Assembly (NCBI RefSeq): GCF_014861485.1
Contig: NZ_JACZHT010000003.1
Coordinates: 124,001 to 188,000, forward strand
Source of the DNA: Phaeovibrio sulfidiphilus
GTDB taxonomy: Bacteria > Pseudomonadota > Alphaproteobacteria > Rhodospirillales > Rhodospirillaceae
DNA: 64,000 nucleotides
Reading direction: 5' to 3'
Shown: positions 11,048 through 21,400 of the stretch, in pieces
Numbering within the stretch: the stretch's first letter is position 1
How the letters are laid out: every line of letters begins with the position of its first letter
The notes under the pieces: generated by a model
Seen by the model: only the letters and a program-made list of their open reading frames with translations
Database searches by the model: none
What the model was told of the DNA's origin: nothing
Position numbers and translations under genes: made by a program

Positions 11048-11778
11048 GCGAAGAACACACTCAAACAGCAGAGCCGTCGCTGGAAGACATCCTGACGTCC
11101 ATCCGGAAGATCCTGTCCGAGAGCGAGGACGAGGCCCATCCGGAACGCCCGGAGAACGCAGCGGACACGCGCCGTGCCCCCGAGCCCGAACCCGTGAGGG
11201 AGGGCCCGCCGGTCTTCGACCTGGAGCCGGCGCCTGCGGCCCCCCAGACCCGGTTTGACGTGGCCGACCTGCCGGCCGCGCCCCCTGTTGCCGAGCCTCC
11301 GGAACCGGCGCCCTTCCCCGTTCAGGAGCTTGCCCCCGTCGTGGAGCCCGAGCCCCGGCCCGATGCCCTGTCGGGGCCGGAACCGTTCCCCGAACCCGTG
11401 CCCCTGCACCAACCGATCCCCGAGGCGCAGCCCGAGACCCAGTTCGGCCTGCCCGCGGATGACGATGTTTTTGAACTGACGGAAGAGATGGCTGTGACCC
11501 AATCCCATGCACACCCCGAGGGGACCGGACCTGACGAGCGCCTGATCTCCAGTGACACGGAGGCCCTGGCGGGCGGGATGATCGCGGACCTGGCCTCCCA
11601 GATCGCCCGGGAACGGCACCTGACGCTGGGGGACGGATCCCTGACCCTCGAGGCCCTGGTGCGCGATATCCTCAGGGAGCTTCTCAGGGACTGGCTCGAC
11701 CAGAACCTGCCCGCCATGACCGAGCGTCTGGTCAAGAAGGAAATCGAGCGGCTCGTGGAACGCGCGGAAAACTCTTGA
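11044..11778 (+). CDS. popZ: PopZ-like polar organising protein (DUF2497 family)
   Basis: Cytoplasmic polymer-forming scaffold of alphaproteobacterial cell poles; in Caulobacter it anchors the centromere-ParB complex. 244 aa in three parts. A short N-terminal helix (TAEPSLEDILTSIRKILSE, the client-binding region) comes first. A long disordered Pro/Glu/acidic middle (about 30-160) follows. The C-terminal helical oligomerisation domain ends LEALVRDILRELLRDWLDQN..MTERLVKKEIERLVERA. The DUF2497 gene upstream of valS is a conserved alphaproteobacterial arrangement. ATG 11044 is preferred because the family starts at MSEE.; an in-frame GTG at 11032 would add four residues. Confidence 0.85.
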   Translation: MSEEHTQTAEPSLEDILTSIRKILSESEDEAHPERPENAADTRRAPEPEPVREGPPVFDLEPAPAAPQTRFDVADLPAAPPVAEPPEPAPFPVQELAPVVEPEPRPDALSGPEPFPEPVPLHQPIPEAQPETQFGLPADDDVFELTEEMAVTQSHAHPEGTGPDERLISSDTEALAGGMIADLASQIARERHLTLGDGSLTLEALVRDILRELLRDWLDQNLPAMTERLVKKEIERLVERAENS

Positions 11779-11879
11779 TTCCCTGCCCCACTCTTCTAGA
11801 GTAACGCCCTTTTGGAGCGTCTTCGGGCCGGACCCGGAGGCGCGGGATATTTGTTGTCTTGCGAGGGGCGCGACCTGTC

Positions 11880-14534
11880 ATGCTGGAAAAGAACTACAAC
11901 GCCGCCGATGTGGAGGAGCGGCTCTACCGCCGCTGGGAAAGCACCAACGCGTTTGCCTGCAATCCCGGATCCGACGCGCGGCCGTACACCATCATGATGC
12001 CGCCCCCGAACGTGACCGGCTCCCTGCACATGGGGCACGCGCTCACGTTCACCCTCCAGGACATTCTCATCCGCTACTACCGCATGAACGGCCGCGACAC
12101 CCTCTGGCAGCCGGGCACGGACCACGCGGGCATCGCAACCCAGATGGTGGTCGAGCGCCAGCTGGGCGAGAGCGGCATCTCCCGCCATGACCTGGGCCGG
12201 GACAGCTTCATCGACCGGGTCTGGGAGTGGAAGGCCGAGTCCGGAGGCACCATCACCCGCCAGCTCCGCTCCCTGGGCTGCTCGCCCGACTGGGGCCGCG
12301 AGCGCTTCACCATGGACGAGGGCCTCTCGGACGCGGTGCGCAAGGTGTTCGTGAAGCTCCACCGCGACGGCCTGATGTACCGCGACAAGCGCCTGGTCAA
12401 CTGGGATCCGATCCTGCACACCGCCATCTCGGACCTGGAGGTGGAGAACCGCGAGACCGTCGGGAAGATGTGGCACCTGCGCTACCCCGTCCTCGGCGAG
12501 GAGGGACGCTTCCTGGTGGTCGCCACCACCCGCCCGGAAACCATGCTCGGTGACATGGCCGTCGCCGTGAACCCCGAGGACGAGCGCTACCGCGACCTGA
12601 TCGGAAAGCAGGTGATGCTGCCCCTGGCCGGGCGCCCCATCCCCATCATCGCCGACGAGTACGCCGACCCCGAGAAGGGCTCGGGCGCGGTGAAGATCAC
12701 TCCGGCCCACGACTTCAACGACTTCGAGGTGGGCAAGCGCCACAACCTCGAGCTTCTCAACATCCTGGATGCGGATGCCCGGCTGAACGACGCCGTCCCC
12801 GAGGCCTACCGCGGGCTCGACCGCTTCGTGGCCCGCGAGCGGATCCTCCAGGACTTGGAGGCGCTGGACCTGGTCGAGCGGATCGAGGAAAACCCCATGG
12901 TCCAGCCCTACGGCGACCGCTCGGGCGTGATCATCGAGCCCTGGCTCACGGACCAGTGGTTTGTGGACGCGAAAACCCTCTGCGAGGCGCCGGTCCGGGC
13001 CGTCGAGGAGGGCCGCACCCGCTTTGTCCCCAAGCAGTGGGAAAAGACCTTCTTCGAGTGGATGCGAAACATCCAGCCGTGGTGCGTGTCGCGCCAGATC
13101 TGGTGGGGTCACCAGATTCCGGCCTGGTACGGACCGGACGGGCACATCTTCGTGGAGGAAACCGAGGAGGAGGCCATCGCCGCCGCCCGGGCCCACTACG
13201 GCAGCGACGTCTCCCTGACCCGGGACACGGACGTGCTCGACACCTGGTTCTCGTCCGCCCTGTGGCCGTTCTCGACCCTCGGCTGGCCCGAGAGCACCCC
13301 GGAACTCGCCCGCTACTACCCGGGCGACGTCCTTGTGACGGGCTTTGACATCATCTTCTTCTGGGTCGCCCGCATGATGATGATGGGCCACTACATCATG
13401 GGCGACGTGCCGTTCCGCGACGTGTACATCCACGCCCTGGTCCGCGACGAGAAGGGCCAGAAGATGTCCAAGTCCAAGGGGAACGTGATCGACCCCCTGG
13501 AGCTGACCGGCACCTACGGCACCGACGCCCTTCGCTTCACCCTGGCGGCCATGGCGGCTCCGGGCCGTGACATCAAGATGAGCGAGAGCCGGGTTGCCGG
13601 ATACCGGAACTTCGTGACCAAGCTCTGGAACGCGGCGCGCTTCTGCCAGATGAACGAGTGCGTGCCGGTCGCGGGCTTCGATCCCGACAGCGTGCGCCTG
13701 ACCTTCAGCCGCTGGATCGTGGCCAAGACACGCCAGTGCGCCACCCAGGTGGGCGAGGCCTTCCACGCCTACCGGTTCAATGACGCGGCCCAGATTGCCT
13801 ACTCGTTTGTCTGGAACACGTTCTGCGACTGGTACCTGGAGATGGCCAAGCCCCTGCTCCAGAACGCGGACGGGATCGACCCGGCCGACCGCAGCGAAAC
13901 CCGTGCGGTGACCGCGTGGGCTCTGGACCAGATCCTCCACATCCTGCACCCCATGGTCCCCTTCGTGACCGAGGAGCTGTGGAACGAGATCGCACCGCGC
14001 GAGCGCCTTCTCATCAGCGAGCCCTGGCCCGCGGGCGGCTCCGGCAGCCAGGCCGATGCCGACGCCGAGGACACCATGGACTGGGTCGTGTCCCTGATCA
14101 CCTCGGTGCGCTCGATCCGCGCCGAGATGAACGTGCCCCCGGGTGCGCAGATTCCGCTTCTGGTCCGGGATGCAGACGCCCTCACCCGGGAGCGTCTGGC
14201 CACCTGGGACATTCTCCTGAAGCGCCTTGGCCGCCTGTCCTCCATCGCGATCACCGAGGCCCCGCCGGCCAGGGGATCCGCCCAGGCGGTTCTGGGTGAG
14301 GCCACGCTGGTCCTGCCCCTGGAGGGCGTGATCGACCTGGACCAGGAACGGGCCCGCCTGGAGAAGGAAATCCGCCGGATGACCGACGAGGTCGCCCGCA
14401 TTGACAAGAAGCTGGGCAACCCGGGATTTGTCGCCAAGGCGCCCGCCGAGGTGATCGAGGAGCAGCGCGAGAAGCGGGCCGACTACGAATCGACCCGCCA
14501 GAAACTGGAGGACGCGCTGGCCCGCATCGCCTGA
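11880..14534 (+). CDS. valS: Valyl-tRNA synthetase
   Basis: Class I synthetase charging tRNA-Val (884 aa). The HIGH motif appears as HMGH (residues 50-53, after PPPNVTGSL), KMSKS at 528-532. An editing domain (TTRPETMLGD) lies in between, and a C-terminal coiled-coil arm (RARLEKEIRRMTDEVARIDKKL) contacts tRNA. The ATG at 11880 follows a GAGGGG ribosome-binding site; a TTG at 11859 in the same frame is less likely. It lies about 100 bases after popZ and is closed by a strong terminator. Confidence 0.96.
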   Translation: MLEKNYNAADVEERLYRRWESTNAFACNPGSDARPYTIMMPPPNVTGSLHMGHALTFTLQDILIRYYRMNGRDTLWQPGTDHAGIATQMVVERQLGESGISRHDLGRDSFIDRVWEWKAESGGTITRQLRSLGCSPDWGRERFTMDEGLSDAVRKVFVKLHRDGLMYRDKRLVNWDPILHTAISDLEVENRETVGKMWHLRYPVLGEEGRFLVVATTRPETMLGDMAVAVNPEDERYRDLIGKQVMLPLAGRPIPIIADEYADPEKGSGAVKITPAHDFNDFEVGKRHNLELLNILDADARLNDAVPEAYRGLDRFVARERILQDLEALDLVERIEENPMVQPYGDRSGVIIEPWLTDQWFVDAKTLCEAPVRAVEEGRTRFVPKQWEKTFFEWMRNIQPWCVSRQIWWGHQIPAWYGPDGHIFVEETEEEAIAAARAHYGSDVSLTRDTDVLDTWFSSALWPFSTLGWPESTPELARYYPGDVLVTGFDIIFFWVARMMMMGHYIMGDVPFRDVYIHALVRDEKGQKMSKSKGNVIDPLELTGTYGTDALRFTLAAMAAPGRDIKMSESRVAGYRNFVTKLWNAARFCQMNECVPVAGFDPDSVRLTFSRWIVAKTRQCATQVGEAFHAYRFNDAAQIAYSFVWNTFCDWYLEMAKPLLQNADGIDPADRSETRAVTAWALDQILHILHPMVPFVTEELWNEIAPRERLLISEPWPAGGSGSQADADAEDTMDWVVSLITSVRSIRAEMNVPPGAQIPLLVRDADALTRERLATWDILLKRLGRLSSIAITEAPPARGSAQAVLGEATLVLPLEGVIDLDQERARLEKEIRRMTDEVARIDKKLGNPGFVAKAPAEVIEEQREKRADYESTRQKLEDALARIA

Positions 14535-14587
14535 TGCGGCGCCCCGGGGCACCCCCGGCACGCGCAAATCCGCACAAAACCGTCTGG

Positions 14588-14622
14588 AACGCCCGGGGCC
14601 CTGCTCCGGGCGTTGCCTTTTT
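14588..14622 (+). terminator. Rho-independent terminator after valS
   Basis: Perfect 9-bp stem AACGCCCGG (14588-14596) / CCGGGCGTT (14606-14614) with a 9-base loop, followed by GCC and five T (14618-14622). Confidence 0.88.
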
Positions 14623-14699
14623 CCCGGTTTGATTCGATTTCGCGCCCCTGACCCCCTATCCTCGAAGGCCGGAAACACCCTCAAACCTGCCGGTACACC

Positions 14700-15500
14700 A
14701 TGCCCACCCGTGCTCCCACCGTCCGCCTCCGCTCCGTTGTCCTGGGCGAGGGGCGACCGAAAATCTGCCTCCCGCTGACCGCTCCGACCCTTCCGGGTCT
14801 TCTGGACGAGGCCAGGGCCTGCCTGGCCATGAAACCCGACCTCCTGGAGTGGCGCGCGGACCATTTTGAGCATGTCCTTCATGGACTTCGGATCATTTCG
14901 GCCCTGATGGAGCTCCGCGCGGTGGTCGGCGACATTCCGCTTGTCTTCACCCTGCGAACCACCCGGGAGGGCGGACAGTTCCCGGCCGATGATCCCGCCT
15001 GGGGGCACCTGCTCTACCATGCGGCCATCAGTGACGCGGTGGATGTGATCGATGTGGAGCTGGCCCAGGCGAACCTTTTCCCGGAGGAGACACGCCGGGT
15101 TGTCACCTTCCTCGAGGGGGGCTTCACCGCCGAGCCGACGGTGCTGATGGCCAGCCACCACAACTTCCACCGCACCCCGGGGAAAGAGGAGCTTCTGGAC
15201 CTCTTCCACGCGATGGCGGACCATCCCGCCGGCTTTGCGCTCGCAAAGATTGCGGTCATGCCCAAGACCCCGGCGGACGTGATCACCCTGATGGATGCGT
15301 CACGCACCTATGCCGACTCGGCATCGCCGATTCCCCCGGTTTCCATCTCCATGGGCCCCCTGGGGCTGATTTCGCGGGTCGGTGCAGGGCTTTGCGGCTC
15401 GGTGCTGACGTTCGGATCGGGCACCCGGGCCTCGGCTCCGGGCCAGATTCCCGCCGATCGCCTGCGCGAGGGGCTTTCCCTGCTTGATCCGGGGGCGTGA
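14700..15500 (+). CDS. aroD: Type I 3-dehydroquinate dehydratase
   Basis: Shikimate pathway enzyme that dehydrates 3-dehydroquinate through a Schiff base. 266 aa with the type I signature: E50 in LLEWRADHF, H154 in ASHHNFHRTP, and the Schiff-base lysine K183 in ALAKIAVMP. The C-terminal SMGPLGLISRV and FGSGTRASAPGQI close the barrel. Type I enzymes are less usual in alphaproteobacteria, which often use the unrelated type II (aroQ). The gene stands alone between the valS terminator and the YbjN gene, without other aro genes nearby. Confidence 0.93.
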   Translation: MPTRAPTVRLRSVVLGEGRPKICLPLTAPTLPGLLDEARACLAMKPDLLEWRADHFEHVLHGLRIISALMELRAVVGDIPLVFTLRTTREGGQFPADDPAWGHLLYHAAISDAVDVIDVELAQANLFPEETRRVVTFLEGGFTAEPTVLMASHHNFHRTPGKEELLDLFHAMADHPAGFALAKIAVMPKTPADVITLMDASRTYADSASPIPPVSISMGPLGLISRVGAGLCGSVLTFGSGTRASAPGQIPADRLREGLSLLDPGA

Positions 15501-15595
15501 GTCCGGTTGCATCACTGTCCCCCGTTCTTCATAGTGCCCGGACCACGGTCCCCGTCGTCCGGACTGTCTCTCCCCCGACACCCTGGAGCTTTCGC

Positions 15596-16096
15596 ATGCC
15601 GCTTACGTCGCTGTCCATAGAGCCGTCCTGCTCCAACCCCGTGGACCAGGTCGAGACCTTCCTGAGTGGAAAGGGATGGACCATCGAACGGCGCGATGAC
15701 CGCAGTGTCTACGCGCAGGTGCCGGGGTACTGGTGTGATTGCGTGCTGGTCTTTTTCTGGTCGGAGAACCTGGACGCCCTCCAGTTCTCCTGCGCCATCG
15801 ACATCCGGGTGCCGGACAGCCGGCGCGCCGTCCTGTACGAGCTTCTGGCCCTCCTGAACGAGCGCCTGTGGGTCGGCCACTTCAGCCTGTGGAACGAGAC
15901 CTCCATGCCGCGGTTCCGCCACACCCTGCTGCTGTCCGGATCCCGGGTCTGCGCGGGAGACCTGGACGAGATCGTGGACATCGCGCTGGCCGAGTGCGAG
16001 CGCTTCTACCCCGCGTTCCAGTTCGCGCTGTGGGGCGGCAACTGCGCCCGGGACGCGCTGGATTCCGCCTTGCTGGACACCAAAGGGGAGGCCTGA
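15596..16096 (+). CDS. YbjN domain protein
   Basis: 166-aa cytoplasmic protein of the YbjN family, an alpha/beta fold related to type III secretion chaperones; biochemical role unknown. Typical features are NPVDQVETFLSGKGW at the start, LQFSCAIDIRVPD in the middle and LNERLWVGHFSLW followed by RHTLLLSG. I chose ATG 15596, which has a GGAG ribosome-binding site 8 bases upstream; the open frame continues upstream to 15497 without family similarity. The stop lies 3 bases before proC, a conserved pairing in alphaproteobacteria. Confidence 0.8.
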   Translation: MPLTSLSIEPSCSNPVDQVETFLSGKGWTIERRDDRSVYAQVPGYWCDCVLVFFWSENLDALQFSCAIDIRVPDSRRAVLYELLALLNERLWVGHFSLWNETSMPRFRHTLLLSGSRVCAGDLDEIVDIALAECERFYPAFQFALWGGNCARDALDSALLDTKGEA

Positions 16097-16099
16097 GAC

Positions 16100-16912
16100 A
16101 TGACCCTGAGCGCAGAGCGCATTCTTCTCCTTGGCTGCGGCCGCATGGGACGGGCCATGCTGGACGGCTGGCTCAACCGCGGGCTGGACCCCTCCACGGT
16201 CACCGTTGTCGATCCCATGATCGATGGCAGCACCCTGCCCGACGGCGTGCGGCTTGTGAGCCCCGCGGACTCGGTGGCCCTGGACGTGGACCTCTGCGTT
16301 GTGGCGGTCAAGCCGCAGGTCATCGACGACATCCTGCCCGCCTACATGCCGCTCGCCCGGCGCGGGACCGCGTTCTTCTCCATCGTCACGGGCAAGTCCT
16401 TCGAGACCCTCGAGACGCTCCTTGGCGGCCCGGCCTCGGTGATCCGGTGCATGCCCAACACGCCGGTCTCGGTTGGAAAGGGCGTGATCGCCCTGCTGGC
16501 CAACCCCCGGGTGTCCGAGGCCCTGAAGACCGTCACCGGCTCCCTGATGGAGGCGGTCGGCACCGTGGTCTGGCTGGACGATGAAAGCCAGATGGACGCC
16601 GTCACGGCCCTGTCGGGAAGCGGACCGGCCTACGTGTTCAACCTGGTCGAGGCCATGGCCCGGGCGGGTGTGATCCTGGGCCTTCCCGAGGAGCTCTCCA
16701 TGGTCCTGGCCCGGGAAACTGTCGTGGGAGCCGGCGCCCTGATGGACGCCTCCCCGGACAGTGCCGCCACCTTGCGGGCCAATGTAACCAGTCCCGGAGG
16801 CACCACCGCCGCCGCCCTCGAGGTTCTCATGGATACCGGGACCGGCCTTGGCCCCCTCCTGGCCAAAGCCATGAAAGCGGCCGCCGATCGCTCCAACGAA
16901 CTGGCCTCCTGA
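16100..16912 (+). CDS. proC: Pyrroline-5-carboxylate reductase
   Basis: Last step of proline synthesis: NAD(P)H-dependent reduction of pyrroline-5-carboxylate. 270 aa. A Rossmann dinucleotide-binding start (ILLLGCGRMGRAMLDGWL), the CVVAVKPQ stretch and the C-terminal dimerisation/active-site signature TALSGSGPAYVFNLVEAMARAG plus VTSPGGTTAAALEVL are all present. It follows the YbjN gene with 3 bases between and is probably co-transcribed with it. Confidence 0.96.
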   Translation: MTLSAERILLLGCGRMGRAMLDGWLNRGLDPSTVTVVDPMIDGSTLPDGVRLVSPADSVALDVDLCVVAVKPQVIDDILPAYMPLARRGTAFFSIVTGKSFETLETLLGGPASVIRCMPNTPVSVGKGVIALLANPRVSEALKTVTGSLMEAVGTVVWLDDESQMDAVTALSGSGPAYVFNLVEAMARAGVILGLPEELSMVLARETVVGAGALMDASPDSAATLRANVTSPGGTTAAALEVLMDTGTGLGPLLAKAMKAAADRSNELAS

Positions 16913-17091
16913 GTTTTTTCTGGAAACCGTCCAGGGTTCCCGCTACCTTACCCTGCGAGGTTGCGCGCACGGGACATCCTCACCCGAGTGGTGTTCCCCA
17001 CGATTTCCATTCCGCCGCCGGATCGCTCCGCGGGCTCAGGCCTGCGTGAGCGGCTCTCCCGTCGGCCCAGCACCTTCGGGCACGGTCGTTC

Positions 17092-17772
17092 ATGGAGGAC
17101 AAGAGGGCGAACACGCACGGCGCAGGGGGATTTGACAGCGGCTCGTCGCTGTACCTGTCCCTTTACATCATCCTTCTGACCTTTTTCATTGCCCTTGTCG
17201 GCGTGTCCACCCTGAACCTGGACCGCACGCGCCAGGCGGTCGGCAGCGTTCTCGGGGCGTTTTCGGCCTCGTCCATTTTTCCCGGCTCCGCCGTCGAGGA
17301 CATCTCCCAGTCAGGCCAGGTGCTGGCGGTGGCCCGGCAGGTCTTTGCGGACCTGGGGGCCCTGTTCCAGTCCGAGATCCCGGCCGCCCGGGTGGAGGAG
17401 CCCACCCCCGGTCGGGTGCTCGAGGTCACCTTGCCCGCCTCCGAGTTTTTCCAGAAGAACGATGACACGCCGCGCGCCTTGCGCACCCGCCTGTTTGACG
17501 GGCTCATTGCCGCCCTGGCCTACGGCGAGGACGCGGGCATTCCCCGGCGCATGACCATGACCGTGCTGACCGGCGACGCCAGCGACAGCCCCTATGCGGG
17601 GGATGCCTCCCTGGAGCACCGCCGGGCCGTGGCCCTGGGCGAGTTGGCCTTCCGGCGCGGCGCCTCGCCCCGGACCGTGGAAATCGGCCTGTCCCCCGGG
17701 CCTCTGGGCTACATCGTCTTCACGTTCCGGATCGACTTTGAGAACCCGCTGGAGCGCTCGGCCCCGCCATGA
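17092..17772 (+). CDS. MotB-like single-pass membrane protein lacking the proton-carrier aspartate
   Basis: 226-aa protein with one N-terminal transmembrane helix (about 19-39, LYLSLYIILLTFFIALVGVS) and a periplasmic part. The helix matches the MotB/TolR/ExbD layout, but the place of the essential Asp (eight residues before the FF pair) is Ser23. The C-terminal part (about 155-220, with a HRRAVALGELAFRRGAS stretch) resembles a degenerate OmpA-like fold. It overlaps the next gene, also MotB-like, by 4 bases (ATGA), suggesting both are made together, perhaps as a heteromeric B-subunit. No MotA/TolQ/ExbB gene is adjacent. Function is inferred, not established. Confidence 0.6.
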   Translation: MEDKRANTHGAGGFDSGSSLYLSLYIILLTFFIALVGVSTLNLDRTRQAVGSVLGAFSASSIFPGSAVEDISQSGQVLAVARQVFADLGALFQSEIPAARVEEPTPGRVLEVTLPASEFFQKNDDTPRALRTRLFDGLIAALAYGEDAGIPRRMTMTVLTGDASDSPYAGDASLEHRRAVALGELAFRRGASPRTVEIGLSPGPLGYIVFTFRIDFENPLERSAPP

Positions 17773-18467
17773 CGCTGCTCCCCGACCCCCTCACCTCCGC
17801 ACCCCGAAACGGTCCGGACCAGCCCCGGCCCCGGCTGGCCGACAGCATCTGGATGATCACCATCACGGATCTGATCTTGCTGCTGTTCGCCTTCTTCGTG
17901 CTTCTGTTTGCCATGATGACCACCGAGGTTCCCCTGAGCCCGGAGGCCTCGGCCGTGCCAGCGGCCAGCGACGTCCTGTCCACCCGGGTGGATGCGCCTT
18001 TGGGAATCGAGCGGACGCCCGCGCGCCAGGAGCGGAACATCGAGGCGGTCCTGCCCCCGGCAGCGTTCGAGACCGCCTATTTCGGCGCCCTTCTCGAGGA
18101 CATGCTGAAGGACGCGCCCGGCCTTGACGGGATCGTGATCCGGATCTATCCCGACGTGATCACCCTGAAACTCCCTCCGGGGGTCTGGGACGCACGCCCC
18201 GCAAACCCCGGCGATCCGGAGCCCCTGTCCCCGCTTGCCCGCTTCCTGGACCGGCTGGGAAAGAAGGTGGTTGTCAGCGGCTGCCGCGCCCCCGACCCCG
18301 AAAGCGCGCTCGCCTGGTCCCGGGGTCTGGACGATGCGGCAAAAACCGCAAACAATTTGAAAAAAGCAGGCTTTCTGGCGCCTGTTGACATACAATCGCA
18401 GCTGGCGGCATCCACGTCCGGAGAGGGTGTCTACCTGTATATTCTGGCAGAGGGCGAGGAACCATGA
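17769..18467 (+). CDS. MotB-like single-pass membrane protein with the proton-carrier aspartate
   Basis: 232-aa protein with a MotB-type N-terminal helix WMITITDLILLLFAFFVLLF (28-47), in which Asp34 occupies the MotB proton-binding position eight residues before FF. A Pro/Ala-rich linker follows. The periplasmic C-terminal domain has OmpA-like order (KKVVVSGCRAPDPES, then a helix with AAKTANNLKKAGF) but lacks the canonical peptidoglycan-binding residues. It overlaps the upstream MotB-like gene and the downstream giant TPR gene by ATGA at each junction. The set looks like a dedicated motor or proton-driven complex distinct from flagellar MotAB. Confidence 0.65.
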   Translation: MTLLPDPLTSAPRNGPDQPRPRLADSIWMITITDLILLLFAFFVLLFAMMTTEVPLSPEASAVPAASDVLSTRVDAPLGIERTPARQERNIEAVLPPAAFETAYFGALLEDMLKDAPGLDGIVIRIYPDVITLKLPPGVWDARPANPGDPEPLSPLARFLDRLGKKVVVSGCRAPDPESALAWSRGLDDAAKTANNLKKAGFLAPVDIQSQLAASTSGEGVYLYILAEGEEP

Positions 18468-21400
18468 AACGGAAAGAGCCCGTAACGAAGCACCTTGCTT
18501 CCGGTCTCGTTATTACAGCTCTGACCTCGGTCGCCGTTGCCTGTCCGGACCGCCCGGTCCTGGCCCAGGAGGTGCGCGCCGGTGCCCACCCCGGGTATGG
18601 CCGCCTGGTGTTCGACTGGAAGACCCCCGTGACCTTCAAGGCCGACGTGGTCTCCGGAACCCTGGTGATCCAGTTTGACCGCCCGGTCACCGCCTCCCTG
18701 GACGCCCTGCCCTCGCGCCTGAAGGACTACATCGGCCCGGCCAAAATCAGTCCGGACCGCCAGACCGTGACCTTTCCCCTCAAGGGGGAGTTCCGGGCCA
18801 CCACCCGCGAGATCGCCCGTGCCGCGGTCATTGACCTGTCGCCCGCCTCCGGCTCACCGGCAGCGGCGGACAGCGCACCGGCGGCGGCCCAGACCACCAA
18901 CCCCCGGCTGATCCCGGTGCGGACCGGAGCCCACAAGGACTTCTTCCGCGTTGTCCTGGACTGGCCCCGCACCGTGCCCTACACCGTGGAGACGCGGGAC
19001 GGCGCCCTTGTTGCCCGGTTCGAGAGCCCGGGGCGGGTCGACCTCACCCAGCTGAACGCCCGTCTGCCCGAGGGCCTGAAAGGCGTGAGCGCCCGCCAGG
19101 GAGACGGGGCGCTGACCCTGACCTTCCCGCTGCCCGCGGGGAACCCGGTGCGCCACTTCCGCTCCGGGAACTCGGTCGCCCTGGACCTGATGGCCCCGGG
19201 CTCGGCCCCCGCCGAAAACACCCCGAACACCGAAAACGCATCCAACGCGTCGGAGGCCGCCGCAGGGGGCCCGAGCGGACCCGCGTCCCCGGCCACGGCC
19301 ACGGCAAACGCATCCGGGAGCGCTCCGGCCACACCGGCACCGCAGACCGGAGCCCCGGGGACGGCACCGGCGGACGCCACCCCGGCCGTGACCGGCCCCG
19401 ATCCCGTCACGGGACGTCCGCCCGCCGTCATTCCCCCGGCCCCGGCCCCCGCAGCCGCTGCCGGAGCCAAGGCGCCCGCCGCCACCGCCACCGGACCGGC
19501 AAACGCCACGGACGCCACGGCGGCCACGGCCCCCGCCACTCCCGAAGCGATCGCACCCGCCCCGGCACCCGGTGCCACTCCGGGAGCGCCCTCACCCGTG
19601 GGCGCGACGGCCCAGCCCCCGGCACCGCGCATGGCGACCACAGGCGGCATCCTCCAGGCTCCCGCGCCGGGCTCCGGACCGGACGTTGAGCCCCCCATGC
19701 CCGAGGCCGCCCCCTCGACCCCGGTCACCGAGGCCGTCGCCGCCGGCGCCGTGCCCCACGACCAGTTCGGCCCGTCCACCTGGGCGTTCCACTGGGACGA
19801 GCCCTCGTCCGCCGCCGCCTTCCGCCGGGACAGCTACGTCTGGGTGGTCTTTGACAAGGCCTCCAGCGTCGATGTCGAAGCGTTCAAGGGCGCCTTTGGC
19901 GATGCGGTGGAGTTCGTCCAGCAGGTCAAGCTGCGCTCGGATGTCACGGCCCTGCGCATGATCCTGGAAGACGGGATCAACCCCAGCTTCCGGCGCGACG
20001 GCCTGACCTGGATCCTGGAGCTGACAGCCCAGCCCCTGGCCCCGGTCTCGCCGCTGGACGTGATCGCCCAGGAAGGCCAGACCCCGGATACCGCACGCCT
20101 GTACATCCCGGTTCCCGGGGGTGGCTCCGTCTTCGAGATCTTCGACCCGGAGGACGGCACCCCCTTCCACGTAGTCTGCATCTCGCCCGTGGGCAACGGC
20201 ATCGGCCGCACCGAGCGCTATACGGACCTGACCCTGGATCGCACGGCCCAGGGCATTGTGGTCTCCCCGATCCGTGAAAAGCTGACGGTCGCCTCCACCC
20301 GGGAGGGCATCGTCATCACCGCCGACGAGGGCCTTGTGCTGTCGGAGACCACCACAGCCGGAGCCCAGGCCCTGCCCGGAACCGTCATGGGCCGGGACTA
20401 CCGCAAGGTCTACGACTTCCCGCGCTGGTTCGGCGAGAAACGCGACGAGCCCTTCCCCTCCCGCCAGAACACGTTCCTGAGCGCGCTGGTGCAGGATCTT
20501 TTGAGCTCCCCCGCCGAACGCTCGAAGGCGAACATGGACATGGCGCACTTCTACCTGGCGAACGGTCTCGGAGCCGAGGCCCTGGGCGCGACCCACCTCC
20601 TGGACTCCGCCGTCACCCGCGGCTTTGTGGACGGCGCGGAGGCCGCCGCCCTGAAGGGCGCGGCCCTGTTCCTCATGGGGCGGGACGACGAGGCCATCAA
20701 GTCCCTCTCGGACCCGGAGCTGGACGTGGACGACGACGTCCGGTTCTGGCGCTCGGCCGCCATTGCACGGCGCAACCAGGACGACGCGACAAAAGAGGTC
20801 AAGCAGTTCCTGGCGGAAAACAGCGCGCTCATCCGGGACTATCCGCCGGGTGTCCGCACGCCCCTGGCCCTGGTGGCGGCCACCGCCGCCATCGATATCG
20901 AGGACAGCCGGGGTGCGAGCATCCTGCTGGACCTGGCCACTGCGCCCAAGGACAACACCACCTTTGACACCGCCCACCTGACCTACCTCGAGGGCCGCCA
21001 GCAGGAGCTTCTTGCGGACTACGAGACCGCGCGGGACACCTACCGCAGCGTGGAGCGGATGCCCTCCGAGAAGTGGTACCTCCAGGCGCTGCGCTCCCGC
21101 CTGACCCTGGAGTACGACCTGGGCCTGATCCCGGTGGAGGATCTGATCCGCGGGCTCGAGCACATCCGCTACTCCTGGCGCGGCGACGAGCTGGAGCTCG
21201 GGGTGCTGGGGCAGCTCAAGGATCTCTACCTCCAGAACGGCGACCCGGGCGGGGCGCTCCGGGTCATGAGGGTTGCGACCGAGTACTTCCCGAACAGTCC
21301 CAAAGCCGCGGAATACCGCGACGAGATGAAAACCGTCTTCGAGGATCTGTACCTGAACGGCGGCGCCAACGCCCTCGCGCCCGCCACGGCCATCGCGCTT

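Noticed and set aside
10252-11619. Long minus-strand open frames over the spacer and antisense to popZ
   Set aside because: Low-complexity Arg/Gly/Pro translations with no start signal; they are composition artefacts of GC-rich DNA.
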